A DNA stretch of 64,000 nucleotides from JBBQYD01 sp942493075 (lineage in GTDB: Bacteria > Verrucomicrobiota > Verrucomicrobiia > Limisphaerales > UBA8199), in assembly GCA_942493075.1 (NCBI GenBank), contig OW818681.1, forward strand, positions 3,782,001-3,846,000. The letters run 5' to 3'. The notes under the pieces were generated by a model that made no database searches, was not told the DNA's origin, and saw only the letters and a program-made list of their open reading frames with translations. A program made the position numbers and the translations under genes. Below, piece after piece: positions 52,196-62,898 of this stretch. How positions within the stretch are numbered: the first letter of the stretch is position 1; each line of letters opens with the position of its first letter.

Positions 52196-53115
52196 TGGAT
52201 AAATCTTACGTCGAAACGGTCAGGCTGCTCCTGGCGACACTACCGGAAGTTTTCGAGTTTCCTAAATTCGCGCTTAAAGGTGGCACGGCTCTCAACATGT
52301 TCGTTCAGAACATGCCCCGCTTGTCAGTGGACATTGACGTCGTCTTTACTGACCACATGACACCCCGGACTGAAGCTCTGAAAGAAATCGCAGCAGGGTT
52401 GGCTGACGCGCAGCAGCGTCTTAAATCGCGTGGTATTGAATCTGAATTGGTCACCGCCGTCCAAGGAGAAGAAACGAAGCTTTTCGTGAACCGGAACCGG
52501 TTGGTAGTGAAGGTGGAAGTGAACCACGTCTTTCGTGGCACGCTCTTACCGGTGACCACGAAGCGCTTAGAAAAGAACGCGAGAGACCTCTTCACGACGG
52601 AGGTTTCAGCGCCGGTGCTGGCGTGCTCGGAACTTTACGGTAGCAAGATTGTGGCTGCTTTAGACCGGCAGCACCCACGTGACTTCTTCGACATCGAACA
52701 GATGTTTGCTGGAGCCGGCCTTCACTCTGCTGTCGCAGACTGCTTCACCTGCTACCTGGCGGGGCATAATCGGCCTACGCACGAGGTGCTCTTCTCGCGA
52801 GACCACGATCTCCGAATGGTCTTCGAGAATGAATTTCAAGGCATGACACGCGTCCCGGTTTCCATCGAGCGCCTTGAAAATGCGCGGACTCGGCTGAGAA
52901 AGGAGTTGCTCGGAAGCCTCTCCTCAGCGCATCGACGCTTCCTTTTGAGCATTTTGGAGTGTGAGCCGGAATGGGACTTGATCCAATTCGCCCATCTAAA
53001 GGACATGCCCGCTCTGCGGTGGAAAATTCAGAATCTGACTAAACTCAAAAGCGCCAACCCAAAGAAGTTCCGACAACAGGCCGCTACGTTGCGCGAGAAG
53101 TTTGAGCAAGCATGA
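52195..53115 (+). CDS. AbiEii-type nucleotidyltransferase toxin
   Basis: A 306-residue protein of the MNT-like nucleotidyltransferase family. KGGTALNM (28-35) and SVDIDVVF (44-51) supply the GS/T-x-D-x-D catalytic motif with Asp46 and Asp48; KVEVNHVFRG and AALDRQHPRDFFDI follow, typical of AbiEii. Family members modify tRNA or block growth, and some give phage abortive infection. The ATG at 52195 overlaps the antitoxin stop. Translation of an overlapping upstream frame at 52030 is not supported. Phage-defence activity is inferred only from family. Confidence 0.88.
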   Translation: MDKSYVETVRLLLATLPEVFEFPKFALKGGTALNMFVQNMPRLSVDIDVVFTDHMTPRTEALKEIAAGLADAQQRLKSRGIESELVTAVQGEETKLFVNRNRLVVKVEVNHVFRGTLLPVTTKRLEKNARDLFTTEVSAPVLACSELYGSKIVAALDRQHPRDFFDIEQMFAGAGLHSAVADCFTCYLAGHNRPTHEVLFSRDHDLRMVFENEFQGMTRVPVSIERLENARTRLRKELLGSLSSAHRRFLLSILECEPEWDLIQFAHLKDMPALRWKIQNLTKLKSANPKKFRQQAATLREKFEQA

Positions 53116-53183
53116 TGGCCTCCCGAGCTTCCGGAAAACAGGAAGTCACAGGTGCAGCAGATCCTCTGCCTCCCGAATCGCCG

Positions 53184-54392
53184 CTAAACTTTCAATCCGA
53201 GCTTTGGTGCAACCTGCGCAACGTCCTTGTCCCCACGACCTGAGAGGTTCACGATAATCACCTGATCAGGCCGCATGGTGGGAGCCGTCACGATGGCTTG
53301 CGCAATGGCGTGAGCGCTCTCCAAAGCGGGTATGATCCCTTCGAGCCTTGCCAGGCGGGTGAACGCTTCCAACGCCTGGGTATCCGTAGCGTAGCTGTAA
53401 TCCACTCGCCCCTGATCGCGCAACCACGCGTGCTCAGGGCCGACAGCAGCGTAATCCAACCCGGCGCTGACGCTATGTGTCAATTGAACCTGACCATGCT
53501 CATCCTGCAACAGATAGGAGCGAGTCCCTTGAAGCACTCCGAGTGAGCCGCCTTGAAATCGTGCCGCGTGTTTTCCAGCAGCAATCCCCTCACCGCCGGC
53601 TTCGACCCCGATCATTTTAACCGCCTTGTCTTCGATGAAAGGATAGAAAAGCCCAATGGCATTGGAGCCGCCACCCACGCAGGCAATCAACAAATCCGGC
53701 AACCGGTTTTCCTTGGTCAGGATCTGAGCTCGGGCTTCATCGCCAATAACCCGCTGGAAATTCCGCACCATCATCGGATACGGGTGCGCACCATAGGCTG
53801 TGCCGAGAATATAGTGAGTGTTACGGATGTTAGTCACCCAATCACGCATGGCCTCATTGATGGCTTCCTTGAGCGTTTGCTGTCCTGCGGCAACGGAAAC
53901 AACCTCGGCCCCCAGCATTTTCATACGAAACACGTTGAGGGCCTGGCGCTCGCAATCCACGGCTCCCATGTAAACAACACACTTCATTCCGAACATGGCA
54001 GCAACGGTCGCCGTGGCCACTCCATGCTGGCCTGCTCCAGTTTCCGCGATGATCCGTGTCTTCCCCATGCGTTTAGCCAACAACACCTGGCCGATGGAAT
54101 TATTGATCTTGTGCGCGCCGGTATGAAGCAGGTCCTCGCGCTTCAGATAGATCCGTGCACCGCCGAGATCACGCGTGAGGCGCTCTGCAAGATACAGAGG
54201 AGTGGGGCGCCCGCAAAACTCACGCAGATAATAGCCAAGCTCCCGCTGGAACTCAGGGTCCTGGGCAGCACGCAGGTACTCCCGCTCCAGTTCCTGGAGA
54301 GGATGCATAAGGGTCTCCGGCACGAAACGTCCTCCGTAGGGACCAAAATGGCCCTGGGCGTCGGGTAACGAAGAATTGGCACTCGAACTCAT
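53184..54392 (-). CDS. trpB: Tryptophan synthase beta chain
   Basis: A 402-residue PLP enzyme that joins indole and serine. PYGGRFVPETLM is the normal start, HTGAHKINNSIGQ holds the PLP Lys95, ETGAGQHGVATAT and CVGGGSNAIGLFYPF bind PLP phosphate, and the end is complete. No trpA, trpC or other trp gene is adjacent, so it is a lone trpB here. It reads away from the AbiE pair and toward it at its 3' end. Confidence 0.96.
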   Translation of the reverse strand: MSSSANSSLPDAQGHFGPYGGRFVPETLMHPLQELEREYLRAAQDPEFQRELGYYLREFCGRPTPLYLAERLTRDLGGARIYLKREDLLHTGAHKINNSIGQVLLAKRMGKTRIIAETGAGQHGVATATVAAMFGMKCVVYMGAVDCERQALNVFRMKMLGAEVVSVAAGQQTLKEAINEAMRDWVTNIRNTHYILGTAYGAHPYPMMVRNFQRVIGDEARAQILTKENRLPDLLIACVGGGSNAIGLFYPFIEDKAVKMIGVEAGGEGIAAGKHAARFQGGSLGVLQGTRSYLLQDEHGQVQLTHSVSAGLDYAAVGPEHAWLRDQGRVDYSYATDTQALEAFTRLARLEGIIPALESAHAIAQAIVTAPTMRPDQVIIVNLSGRGDKDVAQVAPKLGLKV

Positions 54393-54591
54393 TGGTTGAT
54401 CTTAGACGCGAAAGGCCGTGGCGTCGAGTCTCTGCGGGCGGCAAGTCCTAGCAGATCGGACAAATGGTGAAGGACCCGCATTTCGATCGAGCACCGGGAG
54501 ACATCACGCGAATGTCGCGCGGGAAAATCTCGTCGCGCAGTACATAACCGCTCGACCAAAATGACCTGTTAGTATAGCGTGCATTACCAAT

Positions 54592-55701
<1,110 letters not shown>

Positions 55702-55810
55702 CCACGACCGCGCGACGGAAGACTGAGGGCACCCGTGGGCGACCGACCCCTGCCCTGCTCAATCATGGCAGGGTAAACTCCCCTGCCCTTCAGGCTGTCG
55801 ATATCAACGG

Positions 55811-57235
55811 CTAACAAACCTGGCGGACCTCTACTTGCATCAGGTCGCCCAGCTTCTTGATGCTCGAAGCAATGTGCCCGACGCCGATGGCGCAATGATG
55901 GGCAGGACCCGCAGTGGACCACCGATTCATGAACTCGGTTGCACCAATGTCGAATTTGTAACGGCTGTTGGTGTTCCCGATGTGCAACACGGGTCCAGGC
56001 ACACACTGCCCCTGAGCGGTCAACAAGAACACTTTCCCACCGCCGGCCTGCACGACGGAAAGGAGGGTGACCGGGCCGTGCTTCACGGTCATTTGGATGG
56101 ATAGTCCTTTACCTGGTTTTCCGTGATACACCGGCAACGGCACAAGACCAACCCGGCCCTCTGCAATGGCAAAATGAGCGGGCCCGTCGTGCCCCAGAAA
56201 AACGACATCATCCTCAAAATCGGCCAGGTAAAACTCCGAAAAAGAGCCGCCTGCTCCGAACAAATCCATGATCTTCATGGCTTGCACGTTCTTGATTTCG
56301 CATTCGCCTGCAACGGGTATGTGATGTCCCGTCAGGAGCGTGTTGCCAGGGATGAGCGAAGTCACAATGTCACGATAAGCATAGCCATCTTCACTTTCGT
56401 AGTAGTAGGCCAGTGACCCAAGTTGATGCTTGTTTACGAGAGCATCCACGGCACACGAGGTGCGTGCTGCGCGTTTTATCTCCGCCGGATCGCATGTTGA
56501 GGAGACCTCAAACTCGGAACTGAATTGTTCGATCTTCCTTTCGATCTCCAGGTCGGTAACGGCTTCACGCAGCTTATGCAAGCCGCACATTTCCAGAATC
56601 TCAAAATGGTTGCCGAACGTGGCCGATTGCTGGGTCATGTCACTATACACGTCGAGCATCCCGCCGTAATAATGCCCCAGCACGCCTACCCGGTTGCGGC
56701 GCATACCCGACCTCACACGGGCCGCTTCCACCCATTGGCGTATTTCTCGCCACGCGACCGGGTCGTCCAAGTAGCCCGTGACAAGATGATAGGGAATACC
56801 CGCTCGATTAAACACACAGGCAATTTCCGGAGCGCTACAGGATTGGCAATGCTCCAGCCAAACACCCGTCATCACCCCGCGGTCACCCAGAGCGTTGAAC
56901 TTCGCATAATCCAACTGTTTCACAGGTTGGAGGTTCAAAACGATCACCGGCACGCGCGCCTTCTGCACTACCGGCAACACCGTTGAGGACAAGGCATACG
57001 TCGAGACATACAGAAAAATGATCTCCACCTCTTCCCGCGCGAAAAGAGAGGCCGCAAGAATCGCCTTCTGCGGGCTATCAACCATCCCGGCGTCAACGAT
57101 GCTCACATCACAGGACTCCAGTCCCTTTGCAATGCGCCGCTGATATCCTTCGAGATGCTCCAGCAAACCGGCAAACTGCGGCCAGTACGTATCCAACCCA
57201 ATGCCGAAGAGTCCTATCTTAATTGCGTTGTTCAT
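55811..57235 (-). CDS. L-fucose/L-arabinose isomerase-family protein
   Basis: A 474-residue protein with the alpha/beta layout of the AraA/FucI family: IGLFGIGLDTYWPQF at the start, IIFLYVSTYALSSTVLPVVQKARVPVIVLNLQP in the N-terminal domain, and an AHHCAIGVGHIASSIKKLGDLMQVEV end like that of arabinose isomerases. The true substrate is unknown. The ATG at 57235 is set because a 13-codon extension would run into the GH106 stop. Seven bases separate it from the GH106 gene upstream, so it probably acts on a sugar released by that enzyme. Confidence 0.78.
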   Translation of the reverse strand: MNNAIKIGLFGIGLDTYWPQFAGLLEHLEGYQRRIAKGLESCDVSIVDAGMVDSPQKAILAASLFAREEVEIIFLYVSTYALSSTVLPVVQKARVPVIVLNLQPVKQLDYAKFNALGDRGVMTGVWLEHCQSCSAPEIACVFNRAGIPYHLVTGYLDDPVAWREIRQWVEAARVRSGMRRNRVGVLGHYYGGMLDVYSDMTQQSATFGNHFEILEMCGLHKLREAVTDLEIERKIEQFSSEFEVSSTCDPAEIKRAARTSCAVDALVNKHQLGSLAYYYESEDGYAYRDIVTSLIPGNTLLTGHHIPVAGECEIKNVQAMKIMDLFGAGGSFSEFYLADFEDDVVFLGHDGPAHFAIAEGRVGLVPLPVYHGKPGKGLSIQMTVKHGPVTLLSVVQAGGGKVFLLTAQGQCVPGPVLHIGNTNSRYKFDIGATEFMNRWSTAGPAHHCAIGVGHIASSIKKLGDLMQVEVRQVC

Positions 57236-57242
57236 CAAATGT

Positions 57243-60200
57243 TCACTTTTCGATAAGGAGTTGAACCGGCCCAAACAGGCCGGATTCCATGAGCGGGGTG
57301 GATTGCGTCAGCTTGCGAATATTGGTGCGAGTGAGGCGCTTTTCTGAGGGCAACCCTTCATCGCCGATTAGCCGGTTGGGCCAGAAGTTGACTACATCAA
57401 CCTCCAGTTGGTTGTTTGATGCTTTGACTGCCCCCGTGATTTCCACCCTAAACGGGGGAGCCCATACAACGCCCATAGGTTTCCCGTTAATACGCACTTC
57501 TCCTAACTCGCGCAGGTTGCCCAAATCCAACCAAACTCGGGCTCCTTCTTGAAAGGTCCTTGGCAGATCAAAGTTCTTTCGATAGACAGCCGTCCCTGAG
57601 TAGAACTTAATCCCTGGTTCCGAATGCTTCGTCCAACTGGTTAGCTCAGGAAAAACAACCGGACCAGGCCCTCCCCATTTTGGATCGAACGTAAGGTCCC
57701 ATTTTCCGGAGAGTTCCAGGATCGCACGGTATTCACTCCAGTTCTTGCCTGAAGCAATCTGTGCGGTCTCCTGCGAAGGCTCCCGGAAAATAATGGCCCA
57801 TGATCCGCATGGGGAGAACTGCAGCGGGACCTTGATTGTCCCAGCTTCGCTCCTGAATTCAGCCGCCATCCGGCGCTCCCCAGTGACCAGATTCCACAAT
57901 TCAGGCAAGCGCTTCTCAACCCGAAAGCTCGCATCAATGGTTTCCCATCGATTGGAGCGATTCGCGACAAAGTAAATGTCTGCCTCTGGAGTCTTCCTGT
58001 GAAAAAAATCGATGGACGCCCCCGGGTCCCCGCTAAAGCTGAAATCAGGCGCGACAGAATCCTGGGTCAGCACCTCTCCCGCTGTCATTCCCCAAACCAC
58101 GCGGCCCCGCTCAAATCGACGCATCTTTTCATCGGTACCGGGAGTGCCCCACACCTCGTCTGCCAGCTTCCTTACCTCCTGATCGCACTGAGGATAGTCC
58201 TTCAAGCTGGCGGCCTCCACGGGTTTGGGACCGACAATTGTGCCACCTGAGGCCACAAGCCCGCGCAGTTTTCTGAGCACAGGCAATGAGATGATAGTTC
58301 TTTTTGGCAGCACCAGGACGCGGTAACTCATTCCATCGGGCAGCACAAACCGCCCATCTTTGAATTCCAGGCGGGTCAGAATCGCTTCCTCTGTTATGGT
58401 GTCATAATCGAAACCGGGCAGAACACCAGCGGGATCAGACCGTTTGAGCTGGCTGAAGTTCGGAACGTGATCACCATAATAATAGGCCACGTCGCACACT
58501 GGCAACCCTTGCTGCATGAGATGCTGGCTCCGGTTAATGTAGGCTAGAAAAGGGCCTGATCTCGACCACCATGTCGTGTTTGGATTGAAGTGGGTTCCGG
58601 CAAAGTATTGCTGTCCGGGCATCCCCATCTCCTGAGGTGAACAAACAAACGCATGCCAGACAAGCAGGTTGAGCCCTTCGCAAATCGCTTTGTCGAATGA
58701 AGGCTTTAGATTGTCCCAGATAGTCTCCTGCCAATGAGGCCCGATCGTTGTGAACCCTTCGGCCAGGACCAGTTTCCGTCCGTAAACGTGTGCCGCCGAC
58801 GCAGGTTGTTTAACGAAGAAGCGGTTTTCATCCCCGACCCGATGCCGCCAGGACCAGGCCCAGAACTCACTCATCGGGGCATCGTTCCAACCCAGGCAGC
58901 GCTGGGCATCAATCGGCACAGCATGTGGCCCACCTGACTCGGGATGATAGAGCAATCCACGCGCGTGAGCGCGTTCACGAAAGATCCGGTAATGATTATC
59001 GATCGCAAGGTCACCCAGCGTCTTCCGGTAATCATGCAGGAACCTGTTGCTGATCGGACGGCTGTCCACGACACGGCCAGTCAATGCAGGAGCGAATTTC
59101 AAAAAGTCATAGCCGCGACGGGAGCGAAACTCCTTGGAAAGCGAAGGTGTCCAATTGATCGCTTCGACCTCCCAACTATCAGTATGGAGGTATTTGAGGG
59201 TTTTGCCTGCCAAAGGGCCTGCGTCTGAAATCAGAGGCTCAACCACTGCATCCCAATACCGCGTGAAAGAGCCGGCATCCAGCACATCGAGCGCATAACC
59301 ACTCCAGCCTTCACTCGAGGTTGAAACCCGCGAGTGATCACCAATGGTGCATCCAAAGCGGATGATCTGCCACTCACCGGCGGGGACATCCCACTCCAAC
59401 TCACCGTCCGGGCTGAGATGGGCTGATAGATCTCGCACGTCAGATGAGCGGATTGCCATCCCAGCCGCTGATTCGGGCAACTCCTCGAACAGAGGCGCCG
59501 TGTTGGGAGCTGAAGAATGCAGTGCGCGGTGCATCGCCTTTTGCTCCCAGTTCTTGATACGTTCCTGCTGGGTCGCCCGTTCAGGCCACGCACCATCCGG
59601 CCCGCTCAGGCGCGCTTCCGCTATACGGGCCGAGGATGCTGTCAGACCGGTGAATCCGCCAGCCAGGTTCGTGGTTGTTGTTGTGCGAATTGGAAATCCC
59701 ACGACGAAGAGATCGCGATAATAATCATCACGGGTGCGGGGCTGGGGAAGGCGGACCTTGATTGTGCCTGGACCGTGCACCATTTGTTCCGACCACGTGA
59801 GTTTCTTGGCGGCGTCATCAGCCGTCACAGAAGGGCCGCCCAGGTTCCAGCCACTCAAAATGTTGAGGCTCATCTCAAGGCCCAGGCGATCCGCTTCACG
59901 CAACGTGTGTTTATACAGCTCACGCCATTCGGGCGACATGAAGGTCGGCCCATGCGGCACACGATCATTGCCATCTTGTTCCGCCCCGCCAGCGTCACAT
60001 ATCAAAGCGCCTCCAAAGCCTTTTTGCCGCATTTCCTCCAGATCGCGGGTGATGGCCTCCTTGGTCACATTGCTATTGAGCCACCACCAGTAAGCCCTGA
60101 GGCGTGCGTCCAGGGGAGGTTCCTGCCAGCCCTTGTCCAAGTCTGTGCTCGTTGCCGCATTCGCGCAGAGTATTTGGCAAGCAACCAATAGGAGACTCGC

Positions 60201-60278
60201 GAGCCCCAGGAATCCCTTCACGGACAGAGTCGGGACAGACCCAGAACCGTGGGGACGGGCGAACGGTGAATGCGACAT
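57243..60278 (-). CDS. GH106-like alpha-L-rhamnosidase, exported
   Basis: A 1,011-residue protein. ATG at 60278 is chosen since a signal peptide follows (LSVKGFLGLASLLLVACQILCANA). A longer frame to 60557 would overlap the divergent HDAC gene. After the signal come a TIM-barrel-like region (GWQEPPLDARLRAYWWWLNSNVTKEAITRDLEEM), the stretch MPGQQYFAGTHFNPNTTWWSRSGPFLAYINRSQ (about 590-625), and beta-sandwich domains ending in a GH2-like carbohydrate-binding region (LDLGNLRELGEVRINGKPMG). Such GH106 enzymes cut rhamnosides in pectin side chains or other glycans. Substrate is inferred; the neighbours fit pectin. Confidence 0.75.
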   Translation of the reverse strand: MSHSPFARPHGSGSVPTLSVKGFLGLASLLLVACQILCANAATSTDLDKGWQEPPLDARLRAYWWWLNSNVTKEAITRDLEEMRQKGFGGALICDAGGAEQDGNDRVPHGPTFMSPEWRELYKHTLREADRLGLEMSLNILSGWNLGGPSVTADDAAKKLTWSEQMVHGPGTIKVRLPQPRTRDDYYRDLFVVGFPIRTTTTTNLAGGFTGLTASSARIAEARLSGPDGAWPERATQQERIKNWEQKAMHRALHSSAPNTAPLFEELPESAAGMAIRSSDVRDLSAHLSPDGELEWDVPAGEWQIIRFGCTIGDHSRVSTSSEGWSGYALDVLDAGSFTRYWDAVVEPLISDAGPLAGKTLKYLHTDSWEVEAINWTPSLSKEFRSRRGYDFLKFAPALTGRVVDSRPISNRFLHDYRKTLGDLAIDNHYRIFRERAHARGLLYHPESGGPHAVPIDAQRCLGWNDAPMSEFWAWSWRHRVGDENRFFVKQPASAAHVYGRKLVLAEGFTTIGPHWQETIWDNLKPSFDKAICEGLNLLVWHAFVCSPQEMGMPGQQYFAGTHFNPNTTWWSRSGPFLAYINRSQHLMQQGLPVCDVAYYYGDHVPNFSQLKRSDPAGVLPGFDYDTITEEAILTRLEFKDGRFVLPDGMSYRVLVLPKRTIISLPVLRKLRGLVASGGTIVGPKPVEAASLKDYPQCDQEVRKLADEVWGTPGTDEKMRRFERGRVVWGMTAGEVLTQDSVAPDFSFSGDPGASIDFFHRKTPEADIYFVANRSNRWETIDASFRVEKRLPELWNLVTGERRMAAEFRSEAGTIKVPLQFSPCGSWAIIFREPSQETAQIASGKNWSEYRAILELSGKWDLTFDPKWGGPGPVVFPELTSWTKHSEPGIKFYSGTAVYRKNFDLPRTFQEGARVWLDLGNLRELGEVRINGKPMGVVWAPPFRVEITGAVKASNNQLEVDVVNFWPNRLIGDEGLPSEKRLTRTNIRKLTQSTPLMESGLFGPVQLLIEK

Positions 60279-60377
60279 AAAACCATCAAGCCTTGGGTTC
60301 GCGCGGGAGTAAAGCCGAAAGTTTCGAAGGCATTGTGGCATTGACGAAAAGGAAGTCCGGACGGAGTCTGTCCGTCG

Positions 60378-61238
60378 ATGAAGATCATTACCGATGAGCA
60401 TTGTGCCGCCTACGCTCATCCCGGTCATCCTGAGCGGCCCGAGCGTATTCTGAGGACTCTGGAGAGACTCAGGGACAACCCGGCCTTTGGTGCGTCCTGG
60501 GTGCCAGCCGAGGTGTGTTCTCCTGAAAGCTTGCTCAGGGCACACACGCAGGAGCATCTCCAGGGTTTAGACCGCCAGGAGGCATTTGACCTTGATACCC
60601 CTGCCTTCGAAGGGCTGAACGGTTTCGCACGTATGTCAGCAGGCGCGGCGGTGCAGGCGATGCGCTTGAGCAGAGAGGGCGAGGAGGTTTTTAGCCTAAT
60701 GCGTCCACCGGGCCACCATGCCACCCGCACGCGAGCGATGGGATTCTGCTACATCAATAATATGGCTGTTGCCGCGCTTGAAGCGCTTGCTACGGGAACC
60801 AAGCGGGTGGCTGTGTTTGATTTTGACGTCCATCACGGCAATGGCACGGAGGCAATTCTGCTCAATGTGCCAGGGGCTGCATTTTTCTCCGTTCACCAAC
60901 ACCCTTGCTATCCCGGGACCGGCACCAGGAATACCGGGGCAAATTGCTATAATTTCCCCGTCCCGCCGCAGACTGCGCGGGGCCACTATCTCGAGGTCCT
61001 GGAGAGCGCGGTTGACACGATCTCTGATTTTCAGCCTGATCTGGTGGGAGTATCGGCAGGTTTTGATGCTTTTGTGCGCGATCCCCTGGCGCAGGGAACA
61101 CTCCAGGTTGACGATTACCGCTGGCTGGGCACACAGTTGCGCCAACTGAAGGTGCCGGTGTTCAGTGTTCTTGAAGGCGGGTACAGCGAAGAACTGCCCG
61201 AGTTGATCGCTGCCTACCTCAGCGGCCTAAACTCATAA
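60378..61238 (+). CDS. Histone deacetylase family protein
   Basis: A 286-residue zinc hydrolase of the arginase/deacetylase fold. RPPGHHA (109-115) holds the His pair, DFDVHHGNGT (148-157) the zinc Asp/His and catalytic residues, and VSAGFDAFVRDPL the second Asp. Bacterial members remove acetyl groups from polyamines, acetoin-type compounds or proteins. It lies 99 bases from the divergent GH106 start and converges on the AraC gene with a 5-base gap. The true substrate is unknown. Confidence 0.92.
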   Translation: MKIITDEHCAAYAHPGHPERPERILRTLERLRDNPAFGASWVPAEVCSPESLLRAHTQEHLQGLDRQEAFDLDTPAFEGLNGFARMSAGAAVQAMRLSREGEEVFSLMRPPGHHATRTRAMGFCYINNMAVAALEALATGTKRVAVFDFDVHHGNGTEAILLNVPGAAFFSVHQHPCYPGTGTRNTGANCYNFPVPPQTARGHYLEVLESAVDTISDFQPDLVGVSAGFDAFVRDPLAQGTLQVDDYRWLGTQLRQLKVPVFSVLEGGYSEELPELIAAYLSGLNS

Positions 61239-61243
61239 AAAAG

Positions 61244-62125
61244 CTAGAGCGCGTAGGGCGTTGTCGCGCTACGGCGAAGCTTCAGCCTGTAATCGCGAGG
61301 CGACATCTGGGTGATCTCGCGAAACCGGCGATGGAAGTTCGCCAGGTTGGAGAATCCGCAATCGAGGGCGATATCGGTTACTTTAGGACGCTCATCCGCC
61401 AGCAACCGGCAAGCGCGGCCCACCCGGAGTTCGTTGAGATACTCTGGCAGGCTTTTGCCGGTGCGCACCTTGAAAAATCGACTGAAAGCTCCCACGCTCA
61501 GGTTAGCTACCCGGGCTATATCAGCACGTCCAATGGGTTCTGCAAGATGCAGGTTAATGTACGAAGTTACCCGCTGCATTCGCTCCTGGTCATCTGTGGA
61601 AAGCGTTGGAACGTAGCCGGCACTGGCAACCGCGTTCAGTTCGTGTGAATGGGCGCAGAGATCCAGAATCCCGATCAATTCACCTACCCTGCTCAGGCCA
61701 CTCAATTGAGGCAGCCTTTCCAACCTGGCGGCAACCTCCGTTCGAGTGCGTCCTGTGATTTCCAGTCCTCGGGCGGCTCTCTCGAGCAATCGTTTTACAG
61801 GCACGGCCTCTGGCAAACCCAGCAAGTCGTGCCCGGCAAACGTCTCGCGGAATCGAACAATCACCGCATGGACTCCATGCCCGTCCTGCGCGACTTCGTC
61901 CTGGTGCCAGACGTGCGGAAGATTGGCGCCCAACAACACCAGATCGCCGGGGTGCAGCGGCGCGATCTTATCCCCAACCAGGCGATAACCGTGGCTCTGG
62001 AGCACGAGCGTAATCTGATATTCCGGATGAAAATGCCACGTGGCATTATAGCTGGCACCGCGAACCACCTCGCAGTGGAATGACTCCCCCTCGCGTTCAG
62101 GCGTCTTTTCGAATAACGGTCGCAC
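61244..62125 (-). CDS. AraC-family regulator with cupin sensor
   Basis: About 293 residues from the GTG at 62125, which I prefer because the product then opens with RPLFEKTPEREGESFHCEVV; the frame stays open to 62311 through unlikely sequence. The N-terminal cupin has HFHPEYQITLVL and PGDLVLLGANLPHVWHQD. Two HTH motifs follow at the C-terminus (RADIARVANLSVGAFSRFFKVRTGKSLPEYL and VTDIALDCGFSNLANFHRRFREITQMSPRDYR). Regulators like this usually control sugar use; the GH106 operon or the RpiB/transport pair are candidate targets. Confidence 0.9.
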   Translation of the reverse strand: MRPLFEKTPEREGESFHCEVVRGASYNATWHFHPEYQITLVLQSHGYRLVGDKIAPLHPGDLVLLGANLPHVWHQDEVAQDGHGVHAVIVRFRETFAGHDLLGLPEAVPVKRLLERAARGLEITGRTRTEVAARLERLPQLSGLSRVGELIGILDLCAHSHELNAVASAGYVPTLSTDDQERMQRVTSYINLHLAEPIGRADIARVANLSVGAFSRFFKVRTGKSLPEYLNELRVGRACRLLADERPKVTDIALDCGFSNLANFHRRFREITQMSPRDYRLKLRRSATTPYAL

Positions 62126-62435
62126 GCACTCAGCATAAGGCGGAAAAGCACGGGAGAAAAGCCCCGGAAACCCGATATGAAAAGTCCTCTTCCTAACAGG
62201 AATAAAATACCGGCACAAAAGTATCCGTATGAAGCACAAACTGCGGAGCCGATCCTTGTAATAGCGAGTAGTATGCTGCGAAGGCACCGATTTGTTTATC
62301 ACCATCAACATGGTGGGTCGCTGCGCGAAGAAAATCTACCAAGTGCACTTGCCCAAGGGGTTGTGGCAAGCGCGCTGGGAGAGGGACAAAGACGCTGGCA
62401 GCGGGAGTCTTAAATGCTTCCCTGCCAGCGCATCC
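62126..62435. other. Intergenic region between the AraC and RpiB-family genes
   Basis: No gene, clear promoter or repeat was seen in these 310 bases. A short plus-strand open frame overlaps the end of the isomerase gene and is not supported. Confidence 0.5.
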
Positions 62436-62888
62436 CTAACGCCACCTTTGCAGACCCTCCAACTCGCGCATCCGGCTGACCTTTGGAAGTGAACGACCGG
62501 CTTCAAACTCTGATTTAAGCCAGGCGGAGACGATACTCTTGGCGAGCTCAGGACCAATCACCCGAGCGCCCAATGTCATCACCTGAGCGTTGTTACTCTT
62601 GCGCAACCGTTCCGCTGAATAAACATCATGACAAGTGCCCGCAAAAACCCCTTGAACCTTATTGGCAACCATGGCCATACCCAAGCCTGTGCCGCAAATG
62701 AGAATCCCCCGCTCAAACTCCTCGGCTGCAATACGCTTCGCCAGGTTAAAGGCAATATCAGGATAATCCACCTTCTGACTACCCAAGGCATTCAGGTCCG
62801 CCACCTCCACCCCGAGAGACTGCATCTGTTCGATCAGGATTTTCTTCAACTCGGTTCCGGCATCATCACAGTCAATGGCAATTTTCAT
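62436..62888 (-). CDS. RpiB-family sugar-phosphate isomerase
   Basis: A 150-residue RpiB/LacAB-family enzyme. MKIAIDCDDAGTELK starts it, the Cys of GILICGTGLGMAMVANK is the usual catalytic Cys, and TCHDVYSAERLRKSNNAQVMTLGARVIG is the conserved sugar-phosphate segment. True RpiB has SDHAG near residue 9; here it is CDDAG. That, plus the TCHDxYSAERxRKSNNAQ stretch, recalls the tetrose-phosphate isomerases (DerI/EryI) in the same family. So ribose-5-phosphate is one possible substrate and erythrulose-4-phosphate another. ATG at 62888. The transporter gene ends 10 bases upstream, so they form one operon. Confidence 0.85.
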   Translation of the reverse strand: MKIAIDCDDAGTELKKILIEQMQSLGVEVADLNALGSQKVDYPDIAFNLAKRIAAEEFERGILICGTGLGMAMVANKVQGVFAGTCHDVYSAERLRKSNNAQVMTLGARVIGPELAKSIVSAWLKSEFEAGRSLPKVSRMRELEGLQRWR

Positions 62889-62898
62889 AACAGTATGG

